This document shows positions 36,849 to 50,200 of a stretch of DNA of 64,000 bases, one piece after another (position 1 is the stretch's first letter; the number at the start of each line of letters is the position of its first letter). The stretch is taken from NCBI GenBank assembly GCA_013399875.1, contig VXAZ01008028.1, forward strand, positions 532,080 to 596,079, written 5' to 3'. Position numbers and translations under genes: made by a program. Origin of the DNA: Gymnorhina tibicen. Taxonomy: Eukaryota; Chordata; Aves; Passeriformes; Artamidae. The notes beneath the pieces were generated by a model, which made no database searches, was not told the origin of the DNA, and saw only the letters and a list, made by a program, of their open reading frames with translations.

Positions 36849-37539
36849 ACAAATTTAAGTATCAATGACAGAGGCTGTTGGAGTTTTTCTGAGCGTGGAC
36901 AGCATTTATATGTCTCCTTGTTTTTAATAAACCAACGCAGGCAAATCAAATACAGCTCTGCAAACATATCTGTTATGAAAACCATTCACACAAATACTTG
37001 GCTCTGGTTGTAACAGGTGAAATTAACATAAAAGGATTTCTCTGGAGGATCACTAATTATTTGCAAAAAAAAAAAAAATTCACTATTCACCCCTATGCCT
37101 TGTATTTTCTCCCTACTTGTATTTTCAAGTAAGTATTCTTTGTTCTTCCCAGTGGCATTTCTTGGATGTGAACAGCTACGAGATATTCCTCTCTTCTCAT
37201 GCACTCATGGATCACCAAGGTGCTGGAAACACTCAATGACCTGAGCAAAGACAGCCCTGACATTTCAGTGGAAGGGCCCTTTCACTTCCAGATATCACCT
37301 GCTCTTCCACTCCACTGCACCATCTCACTGCCTCACTGGCTGTACAACGGTAACCCCTCGAGCACTCAAAATCCTGCTGTTTCCAAAAGAAGTTTGTTTC
37401 ATCAAAGGAAAAAAAATAATCATTACAACTGCCCGGAAAACACAAAACCTCTTTTTCCAAACTGTCTCATGCCTGGGTTTGCTTTTATTTTTGTTTCCTT
37501 TGGCAGAAGAGACCTTTCAAAATACCTGGTGAGAGAAGC

Positions 37540-37655
37540 AGGTTGTGCTGGGGGTTAAAGCACCAGCACGGCTGTAGGAAGCTCTGATTTGATTCCCTAC
37601 CCAAAATGAGGTGGAGAACAGACCTGAGCACTGTGTTTGTGACCTTCACTTGGAC
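37540..37655 (+). repeat. possible MIR-like SINE remnant
   Basis: The order gggggttaaagcaccagcac, gctctgatttgattccctac, then ctgtgtttgtgaccttcact follows the MIR consensus (tRNA head, box B, conserved core ending tgtgaccttgg). It is diverged throughout. Confidence 0.45.
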
Positions 37656-37867
37656 CATCCAGCAGCAGAGCAAACAGAGGTGGAATTTTTCCATATAAAT
37701 TCCTGGCTCTGCACACCAAAGACTCAAGTTATGATGTGGCTCTCAGCAGTAGCTCATTAGCTGATCCCACTCCAACTGCAAGGTATTACTGAGCAAAATA
37801 CAGGAGAAAATGCTTTCAACAACTACTTTTCATTCACATACAGAACAGAAAAGCAGCTAAATTGGAT

Positions 37868-37966
37868 TTTTTTCCATATTTGTGCAGAGGAGCAGATAAC
37901 TTGTTGGGTTTTTTCCCATATTTGTGCTTATTCTCTAGTGCCACACAAAAAAAAGGGTTTTTTCCC
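37868..37966 (+). repeat. three short direct repeats
   Basis: Copies of ttttttcc(c)atatttgtgc lie at 37868-37885 and 37909-37927, with a shorter one (ttttttccc) at 37958-37966. The spacing is about 41 and 49 bp. Confidence 0.7.
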
Positions 37967-38802
37967 TATTACACCAATATGTGTGAACACAGATGTTCTG
38001 CTGAGCATGATTCAGTCTGTAACATAACTCCATTTTTTGATAATAACTGTTCTTCAATTTTCCCTATCAACTTGAGTAATTTGCCACTGTCCTTACCCCA
38101 TAAATCATAACAGCTTACATAATTAACTCTTGTAATTATCTCCGCACGATTAGCACCAGCTGTCTACCTAATTCATAAAACTGAAATTCTCTTTCTCTCC
38201 TATGCGGATATTTGGATTCTCGTTGATGAATAGAACTTTGCCTATCCACGCTGAATTCCAGTGGTTTAACCCAGCTTTTTGTACTCCTTCCAGCTCCCCT
38301 CAGTGTTTGCAAACACCTGCGGGTTAGAGCGATTCATAAACAAGCAGAGCACTCTCTCTAATGCATAAATTATTAGCTGGGGTGCTACAAAATGCCAGTG
38401 CCACACCTACATTTTGGCTGGGAAGCACCCAGATAACTGAGGCAGCACTGATTAGAGCCAGGATATTTTAATCCAGTGTAGCTTGAGGACAGCGAGCGGC
38501 TCCGATTCACGTTTCCGCTGCCAAATGCTAATTCCTGAACAAATCTGCATATTTCTATTCTGGCCACACGATGCACCTTTAGGATGTCATTTGGAGATAG
38601 CAACACCGTTGCTGTTAATTTGTATTTTTCTTATCAGTGCTCCCACCACGGGAAGAGGTTTACATCCTGGCCAATGTGAATGAATATTATGTAAGGCACT
38701 TTGAAAGTTATTCAGCAGGTATTAATTCTCAGTGGAATTTCTGACTACTTGTTACGCTATCAAAAACAATAAAAAAAATAAATAAACCACCTCACATTTA
38801 CT

Positions 38803-39004
38803 TTCCTCCTACAAATCTTCCCGAAAGAACTATCAAAAATTTCTACAACAGACATACAAACCTGAAATATGTTTTCACAAAACATATTGTTAAGAAAAAG
38901 AAGAACAGAAAAACACAATTAAATGAAGAATCATGGTTATGTTCCTCCTACAAATCTTCATGAAAAATGTATACAGCCATGAAAACCTGCACTATGTTTT
39001 CACC
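38803..39004 (+). repeat. imperfect direct duplication, period about 139 bp
   Basis: The 18-mer ttcctcctacaaatcttc occurs at 38803 and 38942. Both copies are followed at similar distance by an atatgttttcac or ctatgttttcac segment. The flanks align only loosely, so this is an old duplication. Confidence 0.65.
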
Positions 39005-39969
39005 AACTCTCCCATAACTGAAACAAGAATCAATATAAATTAAGCTAATAACATGTCTCCCATAATAAAATTTGCCTCTAATTTGTAATGAATTAGCAGC
39101 AAAGATTATTAAATTCTCCTTTTGTGACAAGTTTCTCCCGTTAATTGGCACTAAAGGACTGTGATGCTATTTAGAAGCCAAATATGAATTCCAGGAGTTA
39201 CCCGGTAGACAGGAAAAAGAGATTATGGAAATATTCCACTCATGAAAGACAGAAGACTTCTATTCCTCAAGTTTCCCAACAATTCACTGCTCCTGTACAT
39301 TACTTGAGGTTTTTCACACCATCCAATTGTCACCTTCTAACTCCAAGAGCTGACCATCTCTCTTGGAACTGGCAGCACAAGCAGCAACATCCATTACAAG
39401 ATCCCCTCTCTGTCTCTGTGATGGCAGGATTTCAAAACCTCACTTTTAAGAACCAAATACTCCCATTACTGAACACAGGTGTCCAGTATCTCGTTAGGAT
39501 TTTGACAATTCCAGCTTTAGCCAAGAGGGAAAAGCTGAAGCAGGTGTTTAATTGGAGCAACTATACGTTCTTTAGCAAAACCATCGGCTTAATCTGACTC
39601 CTAAAAAATCTGTTCGATGCCTTTAAACACAAGAAAAAGATAAAAGTCAAATTTTAAGATGTTCCTCTCAATGTGTAATTCCCTGAGGGTTTTCCAGTTG
39701 CACAAAAGGGCTTGATCCCAGTCAAGTCCAACAGCACAGAATCCACAAATTCCCATTATTTCATTTTTTGAGGTTACACCAAGCAAGTTAAGCTGTACAT
39801 TTCAAAAATTCATGTCTGTAGCTTGTGTTAAACACGCATTTTCTGTCATCTTTTCTTCATTATGCATAAGAGTAGCTCATGATCATACTAAACTGAAAAG
39901 AGGAACAAGAATTCTTCCCCACACAATGGCATTATTTTGGCGGGATGACCACCTCAGGGGCCAGGCCAT

Positions 39970-40036
39970 GGTCTGGGGGGCACAGCATTGTCTTGGGGGT
40001 AAGAAATGTGGGTTCGAAGTTCCTCAGGCTCAGCAG
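39970..40036 (+). repeat. possible tRNA-derived SINE remnant
   Basis: It contains cacagcattgtcttgggggt and then gtgggttcgaagttcctcag, where ggttcgaa resembles a tRNA box B. It does not fold into a tRNA that I can see. Confidence 0.35.
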
Positions 40037-42100
40037 AGAAGTGAACCAAGTCTTCTTCCTTCAGGAAGAACCACCTTAACACCTGGGATATTGTATAAGA
40101 AGGTGGACTGCAACACCAGCGTGCTTGGGCTTCAAATGAGAAGAATGAGCCATTTTTTTAACCCTGAAGGAAGATTTAAGACTAACCCCAAGCAAATTTG
40201 TGCTCTGTTAATCACCCTGTGACATAAGCTCCTCTCTGCAGGCTCAGAGTTCGGCATATAAATTCTGGAAAGGGATGGGATTTCAAAAAGCTCTCTTTGC
40301 TCTCTTTCACATCTCTCCCACCACATCTTCCAAATCTCACTCCTAAGCATCTCTCTTCTCTTCTCCATGTGTTGAAAAGGAGAACTAATCATGTAACTTC
40401 TGTTTATGGATTACACTCCTGGAGCTGGGTGCCTAAACGGACTTGGCATCTCCAAACCTTTGAGTCTTCCAAAGCTCTAAATCAAGGATCCTTCTGGGTT
40501 TTATAGAGCATAGATTGAATTTTAATTGGAGCAACATTTGGAGACACCAATCCTTCCTGCTTGTGATCCTGCCACTATCTTCCTTCTGTTTCTCATTGTC
40601 CAAGTGAGACAACATCACGTATCCATGTGGGAACTTAAAATGTTGAAACCACTAAAGGCAACTGATTTGGCTCCAAATTATCATCTCTGTGCAACTCAGC
40701 AGTGGTTTAACAGACTGCAATTCAAAAAACATTCCTTTAAAGAGTAAAACGTGAAGTTTATCTTACCTCAGCTAAAAATAACCAAAAAGCTGGAGTCTAC
40801 CTGATAATCAGTAAATACACATTAAATGCAGTGACCTCAAAACAGCCAGAAATGTTAACTTCCAGTGCTGTGTTAAATGATCTTGGCAACCACTGAGCAG
40901 TAATTGAGGATGAAGTAATTTTTTGCATTCAATAACTTTATTTAACTTCTCACAGTTAATAAGTTATTACTACTGCAACCCCCCTGCTGACATCTGTTAT
41001 TTTCCTTGTTAATTAAAACAGTAAATGTCACTGATGCCATAAGCGCGTGTTTTTCTCCGATTTTACCAACTTTTAATTCTGGGCAGAACTTTGCTGCACT
41101 ACTTTTGGATTTGAAGAAAAGTCATCATCATCTGTAGTTTGCTGTAAGGATATGAAGCCTCCCAAAAATGCTGCTCGCAATCTACGCGAATGATAAAATA
41201 AAAAGTATAAAGTAACACCTCATTAACTCTAATTCCTTCCAAAACTGAATACTGAGCTAATAGTCAAGCTTACAAATACATCACATGTAAAATGTGAGAT
41301 ATGTAGAGTTAATAGCTATGTATTATTATCACAAAATTAAGTCTTGTGGTACTCGAAGGGTATCAAAAATAAAAGATTGCTGGTATTATGTATTATGTGG
41401 GAGAAAATCAACAAGTTTTCATTTCCAAACTCTAGAGTTAGCCACATTAATCAATGAAAAATGAAGCCACATTGGCCTAAATATTACTAAGTGGATCCCC
41501 AAAATCTCAAAGAAGAAACAAGACAAGGAAAACACACACATCTGTAGTTGAATTAGAACCAAATGCAAGTGTATTTATACTCATCTCAAAAGTACCAAAT
41601 CACTTGAGAGCTGTAAAACAAAAAAATACCAAAAACCTACTTGGCGTCAAACTGTCTCCCATTCCACCAAGAGCCTTTATTTCTCCCAGTTCTTTAGCAG
41701 AACAGAGAATAAATCTGAAGTATGTCGGACTGATTCAAGGAAGATATCGCATTTAACCACATGAGGGCACACCACACTAGAGTAACAGAAAAACTCCATT
41801 GAAATCCCTGGATTCATTGTAGTTCGTGCTGTTTTATTGGGTCTGTAGGAGAGCATGAGCCTTGGCACTGTAAACAGCACACGCTCGACAAAGGGAAATT
41901 CTTAGCTGATATTTAACGCACTATTTTCTTGACACTTGATGTTAGTTTAAAAATCTGTTAGCAATCTTTAAAGCAGCAGTATTTAAGATGTAGTTATAAA
42001 GGAACTCAACCACAGAGCGGGCAGCAAGTTGTACTGGCTGGGGAGAAGTGAGATAGCAATTGCTCTAGTGAGGTTCTATAGCTTTTTGTAGCCAGTTCTG

Positions 42101-42251
42101 GGGTTGTGGACTCTCCATCCCGGGAAGTGTCCAAGGTCAGGTTGGACAGGGCTTGGAGCAACCTGGGCTGGTGGAAGATGTCCCTGCCCTTGGCAGGGGT
42201 TGGAACTGGATGATTTTAATGTCCCTTCCAACCCAAACCATTCTATGATTA
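42101..42251 (+). mobile_element. CR1 LINE 3' fragment
   Basis: It contains ccatcccgggaagtgtccaa, ggttggacagggcttggagc, gtccctgcccttggcagggg and acccaaaccattctatgatt. The end is intact. Confidence 0.93.
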
Positions 42252-42882
42252 CACTGAGGGAATAAAACACCTGAAAGTTTTATTTCTTACCTTACTAGAT
42301 ACCACATCTGGAATAGAAACTTCAATATTATCTTTCTTTAGGTTTTTTCTCCAATGACTGAGACATTGTACTAGGAGAAATAACACAAAAGGATTTAAAT
42401 AATCCTCAACTGGATACCAAAATAAGATAGCAGGCAACTACAAAGGCAGGTAGCACAACATTTAAGCTCCTCACAGGCAGCTGATCTCCCCAGGCTTCCA
42501 GCAGCCAAAGGAGAGATGCTGGTGCTCCAACTGATGGAGCCACCAAGAGCTGCTTCCTCAGGGTAATGTTATTGTTTGTGAACTGCCATAAACAGCACTG
42601 AAAACAATCTCATACATCACTAAATACCAAAGCAAAACGATTCCCAGGAGTTTCTGTTTCAGTTAATGTAAAGTACTGTAAGTGAAGGAAGTAAAATATT
42701 TCAGACATATGTGGTGAGCTAGTGCTCTGGTTTCTCTGTAACAACTAATATATCTTTTTTTAATGAAAACCTTGCCCATAAAGAACAGCTGAAAACAGAA
42801 GCAAGCAATCTTCCACTCTAAATATACACAGATTAAATCAAAATTCCCCCAGAATGGATACTACTTAATTTTCTGGGGGGGG

Positions 42883-42898
42883 NNNNNNNNNNNNNNNN
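42883..42898. other. assembly gap (16 N) flanked by homopolymers
   Basis: Sixteen N lie between G8 (42875-42882) and a T15/G16 block (42900-42914 and 42915-42930). The G runs probably stopped sequencing or consensus calling here. The true length is unknown. Confidence 0.97.
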
Positions 42899-43176
42899 GT
42901 TTTTTTTTTTTTTTGGGGGGGGGGGGGGGGTCTATTTTGAATAGTAAGAATAATAATGAAATTAACTTCTTCTTCATGCCATTCCATTGCACTCAGGCAT
43001 ATGTTATGAACAGCAAAGAATATCCTGGTGAGATTGCAAATCCAGAGCACCTATGAATTCTCACTCAGAAAGACAGAAGAGAGTATTCCCTGACGGGTGC
43101 TTTATTTAGGTTGTTTATTTTGCACATTTCACAGACTGCATAAAATCTCCATCGCCAACTTAAAATTCCAAAATTA

Positions 43177-43606
43177 GCACAGAATCACAGAGTATCCTGA
43201 GCTGGAAGGGACCCACAAGGATCATCCGGTCCAGCTCCTGGCCCTGCACTGACACCCCAACAATCCCTCCCTGTGCATCCCTGAGGGCACTGTCCAAGCA
43301 CTCCTGGAGCTCTGGCAGCCTCGGGGCCGTGCCCATTCCCTGGGGAGCCTGGGCAGTGCCCAGCACCCTCTGGGGGAAGAACCTTTTCCTAATATCCAAC
43401 ATAAACCTTCCTGACACAGCTCCAGCCGTTCCCTCAGGCCCTGTTCCTGGTCACAGAGAGCAGAGACTGGCACTGCCCATCTGCTTCCCCTCACGAGGAA
43501 GCTGCAGACCATGGTGAGGTGTCCCCTCAGCCTCCTCCAGGATAAACAAGCCCAGTGACCTCAGCCGCTCCTCGTACGGCCACTCTAGAGCCTTCACCAT
43601 CTTTGT
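43177..43606 (-). mobile_element. CR1 LINE 3' fragment, 430 bp
   Basis: It begins gcacagaatcacagagtatc, then gctggaagggacccacaagg, cagcaccctctgggggaaga and ctaatatccaacataaacct, ending in the ctcagccgctcctcgtacgg segment. It is the 'gggacccacaagg' subfamily. Confidence 0.94.
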
Positions 43607-43621
43607 GATACATCAAACATC

Positions 43622-44330
43622 ATCATAACTTAATGTAGGCTGGAAGGGACCTCTGGAGATCTTTAGCCCAGCTCCTCACCAAAGCAGGGCCACCTTCAAA
43701 GTAGGATAAGGATTTTTTCCAGTACTGCAATGTCTGATTTACTCAAGAACTCCAAAAAGGACTCACTACTGAGGATGTGGTCTTAGAACAACTGCTTAGA
43801 GGAGAGCTCTCACTACCCTTCACTCTCTCTTCACTCATATACTAAACCCACCCAAACAGCTCAATATGACTTTGGCCTTCTCTCCCATGATGTGGCTCTC
43901 CAGTCTCATGTTCTGAATTTTCCAGCAGGACTCTCATATCCTTCCTGCAGAGCAGTGCTCAGTCAGCCTCCACCCAGCCCGTATCACAACACCAGGTGAC
44001 TCCATCCCACTGCAGGACTCTGCACTGACTTTTGCTGAGCTTAATTTGGTTCTGCCAGCCTCCCCACCTGCTGAGCTACTCTTCGTGCCAGCCCTACTTC
44101 TTGAGCATATCGACCTTCCTCCCAAATTGGTGATGTCTGGAAATTTATTGAGGGTGCATTTCACCCCCCTGCCCAGACCAATGACAAAACATTAAACAAG
44201 GTCAGCTTGACCCCAAGCCCTGCAGAATTCCCTTCCAATTGGTGGCCATCAATCTTCCACCCCTACCATTGAAGTCCACAAGTACAGCCAATTTTTAACT
44301 TCCTTTCTAGTGCCCGTATCCCCTGAACAT
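43622..44330 (-). mobile_element. old CR1 LINE copy, about 700 bp
   Basis: It begins with a diverged tail (ggctggaagggacctctgga) and keeps deep CR1 segments: cactgcaggactctgcactg, tttgctgagcttaatttggt, ctgcccagaccaatgacaaa and aaacattaaacaaggtcagc. These match the long-3'-region CR1 type. It is much more diverged than the CR1 directly beside it. Confidence 0.78.
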
Positions 44331-44755
44331 TGTAGAGAGACTGAGAAGGCAAAGCCTTTATCTCATCTACAGCTAGAAGGTAAAGCCTGTATTTAATCTA
44401 TATTTATCTCTATTGTGTACCTTTTGCACAGCAATACAGAAAAAAAAAGCTATCCTAAAAAAAAAACACCACACCAGAAAAACAACAGAACTGTGTTATT
44501 ACAAACAACTTGAGAGATTTGATGGAGTCTGTGGAAAGGTTGCTTTGGATCTTTTTGGGGTTTTTTTAATAGCAACTGACTGAGCTTTCAAGTCATTACC
44601 ATACAGCTAAAATGAGATTCAAAGCTATCTTTTGATGGTCATACACAGCATGTATCTGCCACTGGAGAACCTCATCCACTTAGGGGGCACACATCACTCT
44701 TCAGCAGAGCATATTCCATGCATTACAAGGGTACTGTGCTATGCTGGAACACAGA

Positions 44756-45335
44756 CACAGAATCACAGAATGGTTTGGGTTGGAAGGGACCATAAAGCTC
44801 ATCCAGTTCCACTCCCTGCCACGGGCAGGGACACCTTCCACTATCCCAGGTTGCTCCAAGCCCCGTTCACTTCTGGCCTGGGACACTTCTAGGGATGGGG
44901 CAGCCACAGCTTCTCTGGGAAACCTGGGCCAGAATCTCACAGGGAAGAATTTCCTCCCAATATCTAACCTAAATTTCACCTCTTTCAGTCTAAATCATTA
45001 CTTCTTGTCCTACCACTACAGTTCCTGATGAAGAACCCCACTCTGGCTTCCCTGTAGCCCCTTGGATACTGGAAGGTGCTGTGAGGTCTCCACAGAATCT
45101 TCTCCTCTCCAGCCCAATCTCTCTCAGCCTGTCTTCACATGGGAGGTGCTCTGGTCCCCTTCTCAAGTTTGTGGCCTCCTCTGGACTTGTTCCAGCAGTT
45201 CCATGTCCTTCTTTTGTTGCGAGCACCCGAAATGTACCCAGCACTCCAGGTAAGTCTCACAAGAGCAGAGTAAAAGGGGAGAATCTCCTCCCTCGACCTG
45301 CTGGCCACACTCCTTTGGATGCACATCTATTTTGG
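44756..45335 (-). mobile_element. CR1 LINE 3' fragment, 580 bp
   Basis: It begins acacagaatcacagaatggt, then cagggacaccttccactatc, caatatctaacctaaatttc and tctcctctccagcccaatct. It extends into the tttgttgcgagcacccgaaa and cagcactccag segments. It is the longest copy of this subtype in the window and reaches the 3' end of the reverse transcriptase region at most. Confidence 0.93.
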
Positions 45336-47193
45336 AATTTCATCACTAGGGACCTGCCAAGGCACTACAGATGCTAATTCAAACAGGCGTTCAGAGACAG
45401 AACTCCAGACATGGCCGAAGAGAACATTTCCAGAAACCTCCTTTGGTTAGAAGTAAGCGCTGGCTTTCTCCCAGGCTTCACCAGGATCTCATCCGTCTCT
45501 GTCCTCCTCCTGCTGTTCTAGATTTTGTTGTCAGAAGAACAGAGAGCAGCAACATCATCCCACACAGAACTAACAGCTACTTCTGTCCCACACACTCCAG
45601 ACAGATCTAGCTGGGGAGACATCAACATTTTTTTTTTTTCCTTTGTTTGTTTCAACAGAACCATGAGTAATACACCTAATTATGCCACTGCATATGGTAC
45701 CTAAACCTTCCTGACCACCCCAGCACTAGGCACTTGTCTGCCTACCTGATCCCTGATTTTGGGGTTGTGTTTTTCTCTCCCTTGGCAAAGTTCAGGCTGT
45801 TTTCCCCTCCTGCTGCAAATTAAATACTCCTTCCCAACCCACTGTCTCTCGCCATTGCCACCAGCAGCACCAATATTCTGAATAGCAACACAATAACATT
45901 AACTCTGGATTAAACTTCAACCTTGTGTTGAGGGAAACAACAAAATCACAAAATTTAAAGGGAAATAACCTCAACTGGCAGTGACAGCCAAGAAAAGCCT
46001 TAGAAATGTGAAAGAAAAGAATCTGATATATATTCCCAGCACTAAGTGGCAACTGGCAGAACAGAACAGCAGGTGCCAAAGAGAAGTTGGGTGTGTCTGA
46101 AACACAGTGACATTAAATCGGTTTTCAGCTCATTCTGACTAGAGCAAAGAGACACAAAATAAGCTTTTTACTAAAACCCAAATGCATTAATTAGCACTAA
46201 ATATATGGACTTCAGGCTGTATTTGTAAGAATAAGCTATTTAACAGAGATGTCATCCTTAACAGCATATAATTCCATACTACATTTTAACAACAATTATC
46301 TCAGTAGGCTATTACTGCTAAAAATTAAAAAAGAAAAAGAGCAGATCTTTTCAGTCAGCTTCTTAAAAAGCACGTCTAAACTGTTTTCTTTAATTATTAA
46401 AAGGAAAGCCTTTAAAAAATGCCAAAATTCTCCAGCATAATGGTTAGAGAACACAAAGCCCTGTAACACAAATTTCCTTTCCCGCTAAACAGTGCTCAAG
46501 CAAAGAATGGCTGTTCTTCACAAATGCTACTTAGAAATGTTGAAAACCACCCAACATAAGTCTTCAGGGATGCAGGTTAATTTCTTTGCCTTCAAAGCAA
46601 TGCATAAAGTCAGTGGAAATCTGTACATCTCTAAGTATAAAAAAAAAAGCCCCGCAAGGATTGACTCACAAAAAGTCCAAAAATCTGCAAGTAAATACAG
46701 CTGAATGTACAACATGAGAAGTTTTGGGGAGTAACCACAGGGAATGTGCAACAGCTGGTAAAAATACCATCCACAGTATAACCTAGGAGACCCTAGAGAC
46801 TGGGGATAGTAACATTAAGATTAGTATCTGTGAGTGGAAATGTTTGTTAAGTACCACAGTCAAAGCAGAAAAAAAGGATTAAAAGAACAAGCATTTAGTC
46901 AAACTAAACATAAAAATTCCTCCGCTCTGCCACTTGAAAGCTTGCACATTAGGCTAAGTACTGCTCCTACTGCTGCCTCAAGGAGCGTGTTTATACTTGG
47001 GCTGGGTATTGTTTGTGTTCTTTTATCTTAGATATAATGAACCTCTTTTTATTAACCGTGTTAATTGATTAAAGTTTAATTTAAATATGAATGCATCTCC
47101 TGCACTGTTTCTAGATAAATTCTCATTTTTGCTATTTGCTGTAAACTATATGAATGTCATTATCAAGGAAGGAAGAAAATACCTGATTTTCCT

Positions 47194-47195
<2 letters not shown>

Positions 47196-47228
<33 letters not shown>
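47196..47228 (+). repeat. T33 homopolymer
   Basis: A run of 33 T, which is A33 on the CTNNA2 sense strand. It could be the tail of a minus-strand retroposed copy, but no body or flanking duplication is recognisable. Confidence 0.9.
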
Positions 47229-47229
<1 letters not shown>

Positions 47230-50200
47230 TTATGAAGAACACAGTTCTGGGTCATTAGAGAAAATATTCCCTTATCATTTTAAAGAGAATTACATTTCTG
47301 TAATGTAAAAGATTAAGCCAGGTACGTTCTGGAGTGAGTTAACAGAAGGCAGTTTGCTGTTAAATCACTTTAGAAGATAATTCTGCATCACTGAACAAAA
47401 CCTTCACTAAGATTTATCTATCAAGGCAAATTCTATGATTTGTTATTTATGGGGATTACCCACCAGGATGACAGAATGATGAGTAGTTGAAACCAATACT
47501 TTCTTCAATGCAAATATGTGAAGTTTTGGAGGTGCCACTAGGATAAAAGAGATATAAAAGGCTACTTATTTGATTGTTACAAAACTGTACTGGAGAGATT
47601 CCCTGCCAGAGCTGCCACTGCATCTCCTCTTCCACAAGAACAGGGTTTTTTGATCTGCAGCCCCAACAAGGATCTTTTTTAGGCAGCAGCACTGGCCCAT
47701 CAGGAACAGCAGTCGACGACTTGCAGCTGCTGGTCCTGCTCCACCAGCAGCCACAACCACACCAGATTTCCAGTTGGCTCAAATAAATTGTCTTATTCAC
47801 CAACTGATGGAGTTAAACTTGTGCTAAGCCCACTGTGGCCAATTATGGTGAATTTAAAATCAAGAGCAGGCTGCTCAAGTGATTTAATATACATGATAAT
47901 ATAGTGTCAGTCAGCAGGACTAAGAGTCCTCATGCAAAGATTGGTTGTATCAGTTCAGTGTTTAGATGCTCTTTAGGATTTAGCTATCAAAAATCATGAC
48001 CTTGCACTTTTCCCACTCAATATGTAAATATTGGACCTCTTCAAAGCAGTTCTCTTTGGGACTCTTGACATTTAAAATGAAACAATGGCAGAAGGAGCAA
48101 ATGAAATTTCTTTCATTTAGTGCAGGACAACACATTCAGGCTCTCATTTCTACCACTGAAACACTACATTTAAAAATTCAATCAGGATTGTACTGCAAGC
48201 TGGTTTTGCTCTTTTGCTCTAATTATTTCCTTTCTGCTACTACTTTTTGCCTCAAGTTTTCTCATTAAAAAACAAACAGCCAAACCTTTCCTGTACACAC
48301 AGAAATTTTTTTGTTTTGATGACAGAGGGCTAACTAAAACGAGTTTCCTACGAACTAGCATTAAGGACTGAAAAATAAATGTCAATCTTACAAATTACAC
48401 TTATTTATTACTATTGATTAAGTAAACCATTTAGTATTTCAAATGCCCATTTTTAACTTTGAAGGTCTTTGTTAAGAGAACTGGTTTTCCAATAAATTTT
48501 AGGCCAAATTAATATGATTTGGTGTGTTGACACACTGTTGCAAAGGTAGAAGGAGGTTTTAGAAGTAGGTGTGGGAGTGGGATATAGAAAAGCACACGCC
48601 TAAAAAAGGTTGCTGCAGTGTTTGAGGTTTTGTTTGATTGTTTTCAATACTGAACTGGAAGGAAAAAAATACACATCCTGTGGAAAACCCTTTTGAAAGG
48701 TTTGATCAGTTCTACATTATACAAGGAAGAGGAGAGACTGCTCAAGGGCATATATTTCAGCTAAATAAAACTATCAGCACTCTGAAATTTAAGGAATTAT
48801 GAGATTCCAGAATCTCTACACTTTCCTGTGCAAACCGAGAACCTGCATTTTGATACCAACTACGAGGTAAATTTTTTTTAACTGGTTGGTCAGATTATTT
48901 CTAGAACAGGAAAACAAAACAGAACAGAAGACAAAAATATATTGATTTATGGTGAATTGTTGAAAGTTAATCCACAACTTCAAGAGAAACTTGGAAGAAG
49001 AATTTCACTGCACTCATCCCAGCGGAGTCACACGGGTCCGCAACAGAGGGGCAGCACTCAAAAACACATCCACTGAACTATTAAAACTGGTAATTTGTGA
49101 AGGAATCGCTTTTAGCTGACAAGAAACTCTCTAAAGCTTGATAAACATCTTAGCCAACATCTTGAAAACATCAGCAATTAAGAAGGATGAGTCTAAATAG
49201 AACAAGTATCTTTTTCGGAAGTATTTATATGAAATTAAGGATGGGATTACATACACTGAGTAGCAGGAAATGTTTGTTTTCGGGAAGATAAACAGATCGC
49301 TGTGCCACACAAGAATAATTAGAAAGATTTACATTTCCTGGGTGTCACCCTCTCTTTTCTAATATTCCTCTGAGCATTCAAGATTTGTTGTTATTGTCGA
49401 TTTTAATAATTTGAAAGATTTACACCCATGACTGTGAATACAAATTACTTAAAGCAAAATCAGGAGGAAAGGTTAAATTCTTAAGCAACTAAATTAACCC
49501 AGATCAGCACCCAAAGATTTCAGGCAGTATTAGACAAGCAGAAACTGTTTTTATTAATATATTCAGATTTACAGAAGAATTAGAAGCTGCTCAGTACTGG
49601 AATAACCATTGATACATTTATTCTACCTCAAAGGCTTGCTTGGGAATTCAGATTTCATAGAAAATATTGTGGGCATTTTTTTTAAAATAATATTGACTAC
49701 AGAGTAGGTAAGATGAAATTAAATTACACGTAAAAGAAAAATCATAATGAAAACAAGGGGCAAACAACAAACCTTGCCTCTAAATGAGGTAGGATTTGCC
49801 TTTAAGTGACAGATGTTGTTTTACAAACACAATTCATACACAGCACACCTTCAATATTCCCCATATGTGTCACCACCAAGCAAACTTGCAATCTAAATAA
49901 CCTGATGTTTTCCCACACAGGCGACTGCAGGTGGAAGTAATATGTTCATGAGGCTTAAATATTCACTTTTATTCATAAATGAAACAGGAGTCACAGAAAG
50001 GACATTAAGTTAGATAACCTCAGACAATTACCATAGAAACCCACTTACATCTGTTAAATATTTCTGGCCAGAAAATGAATTCAAGTCGTTAAGTATTTAT
50101 GATCTCTTAAATACAATCTGTTATAAACAGAAAAATTATTTACTTTAATATTTGATTGCACAAGCAAAGGTTTTCACACCTGCTAACTTTTGAAAACCCA

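Noticed and set aside
43160..43517. Open frames of 85-96 codons
   Set aside because: They translate a CR1. The plus-strand copy at 52462 gives the same peptides.
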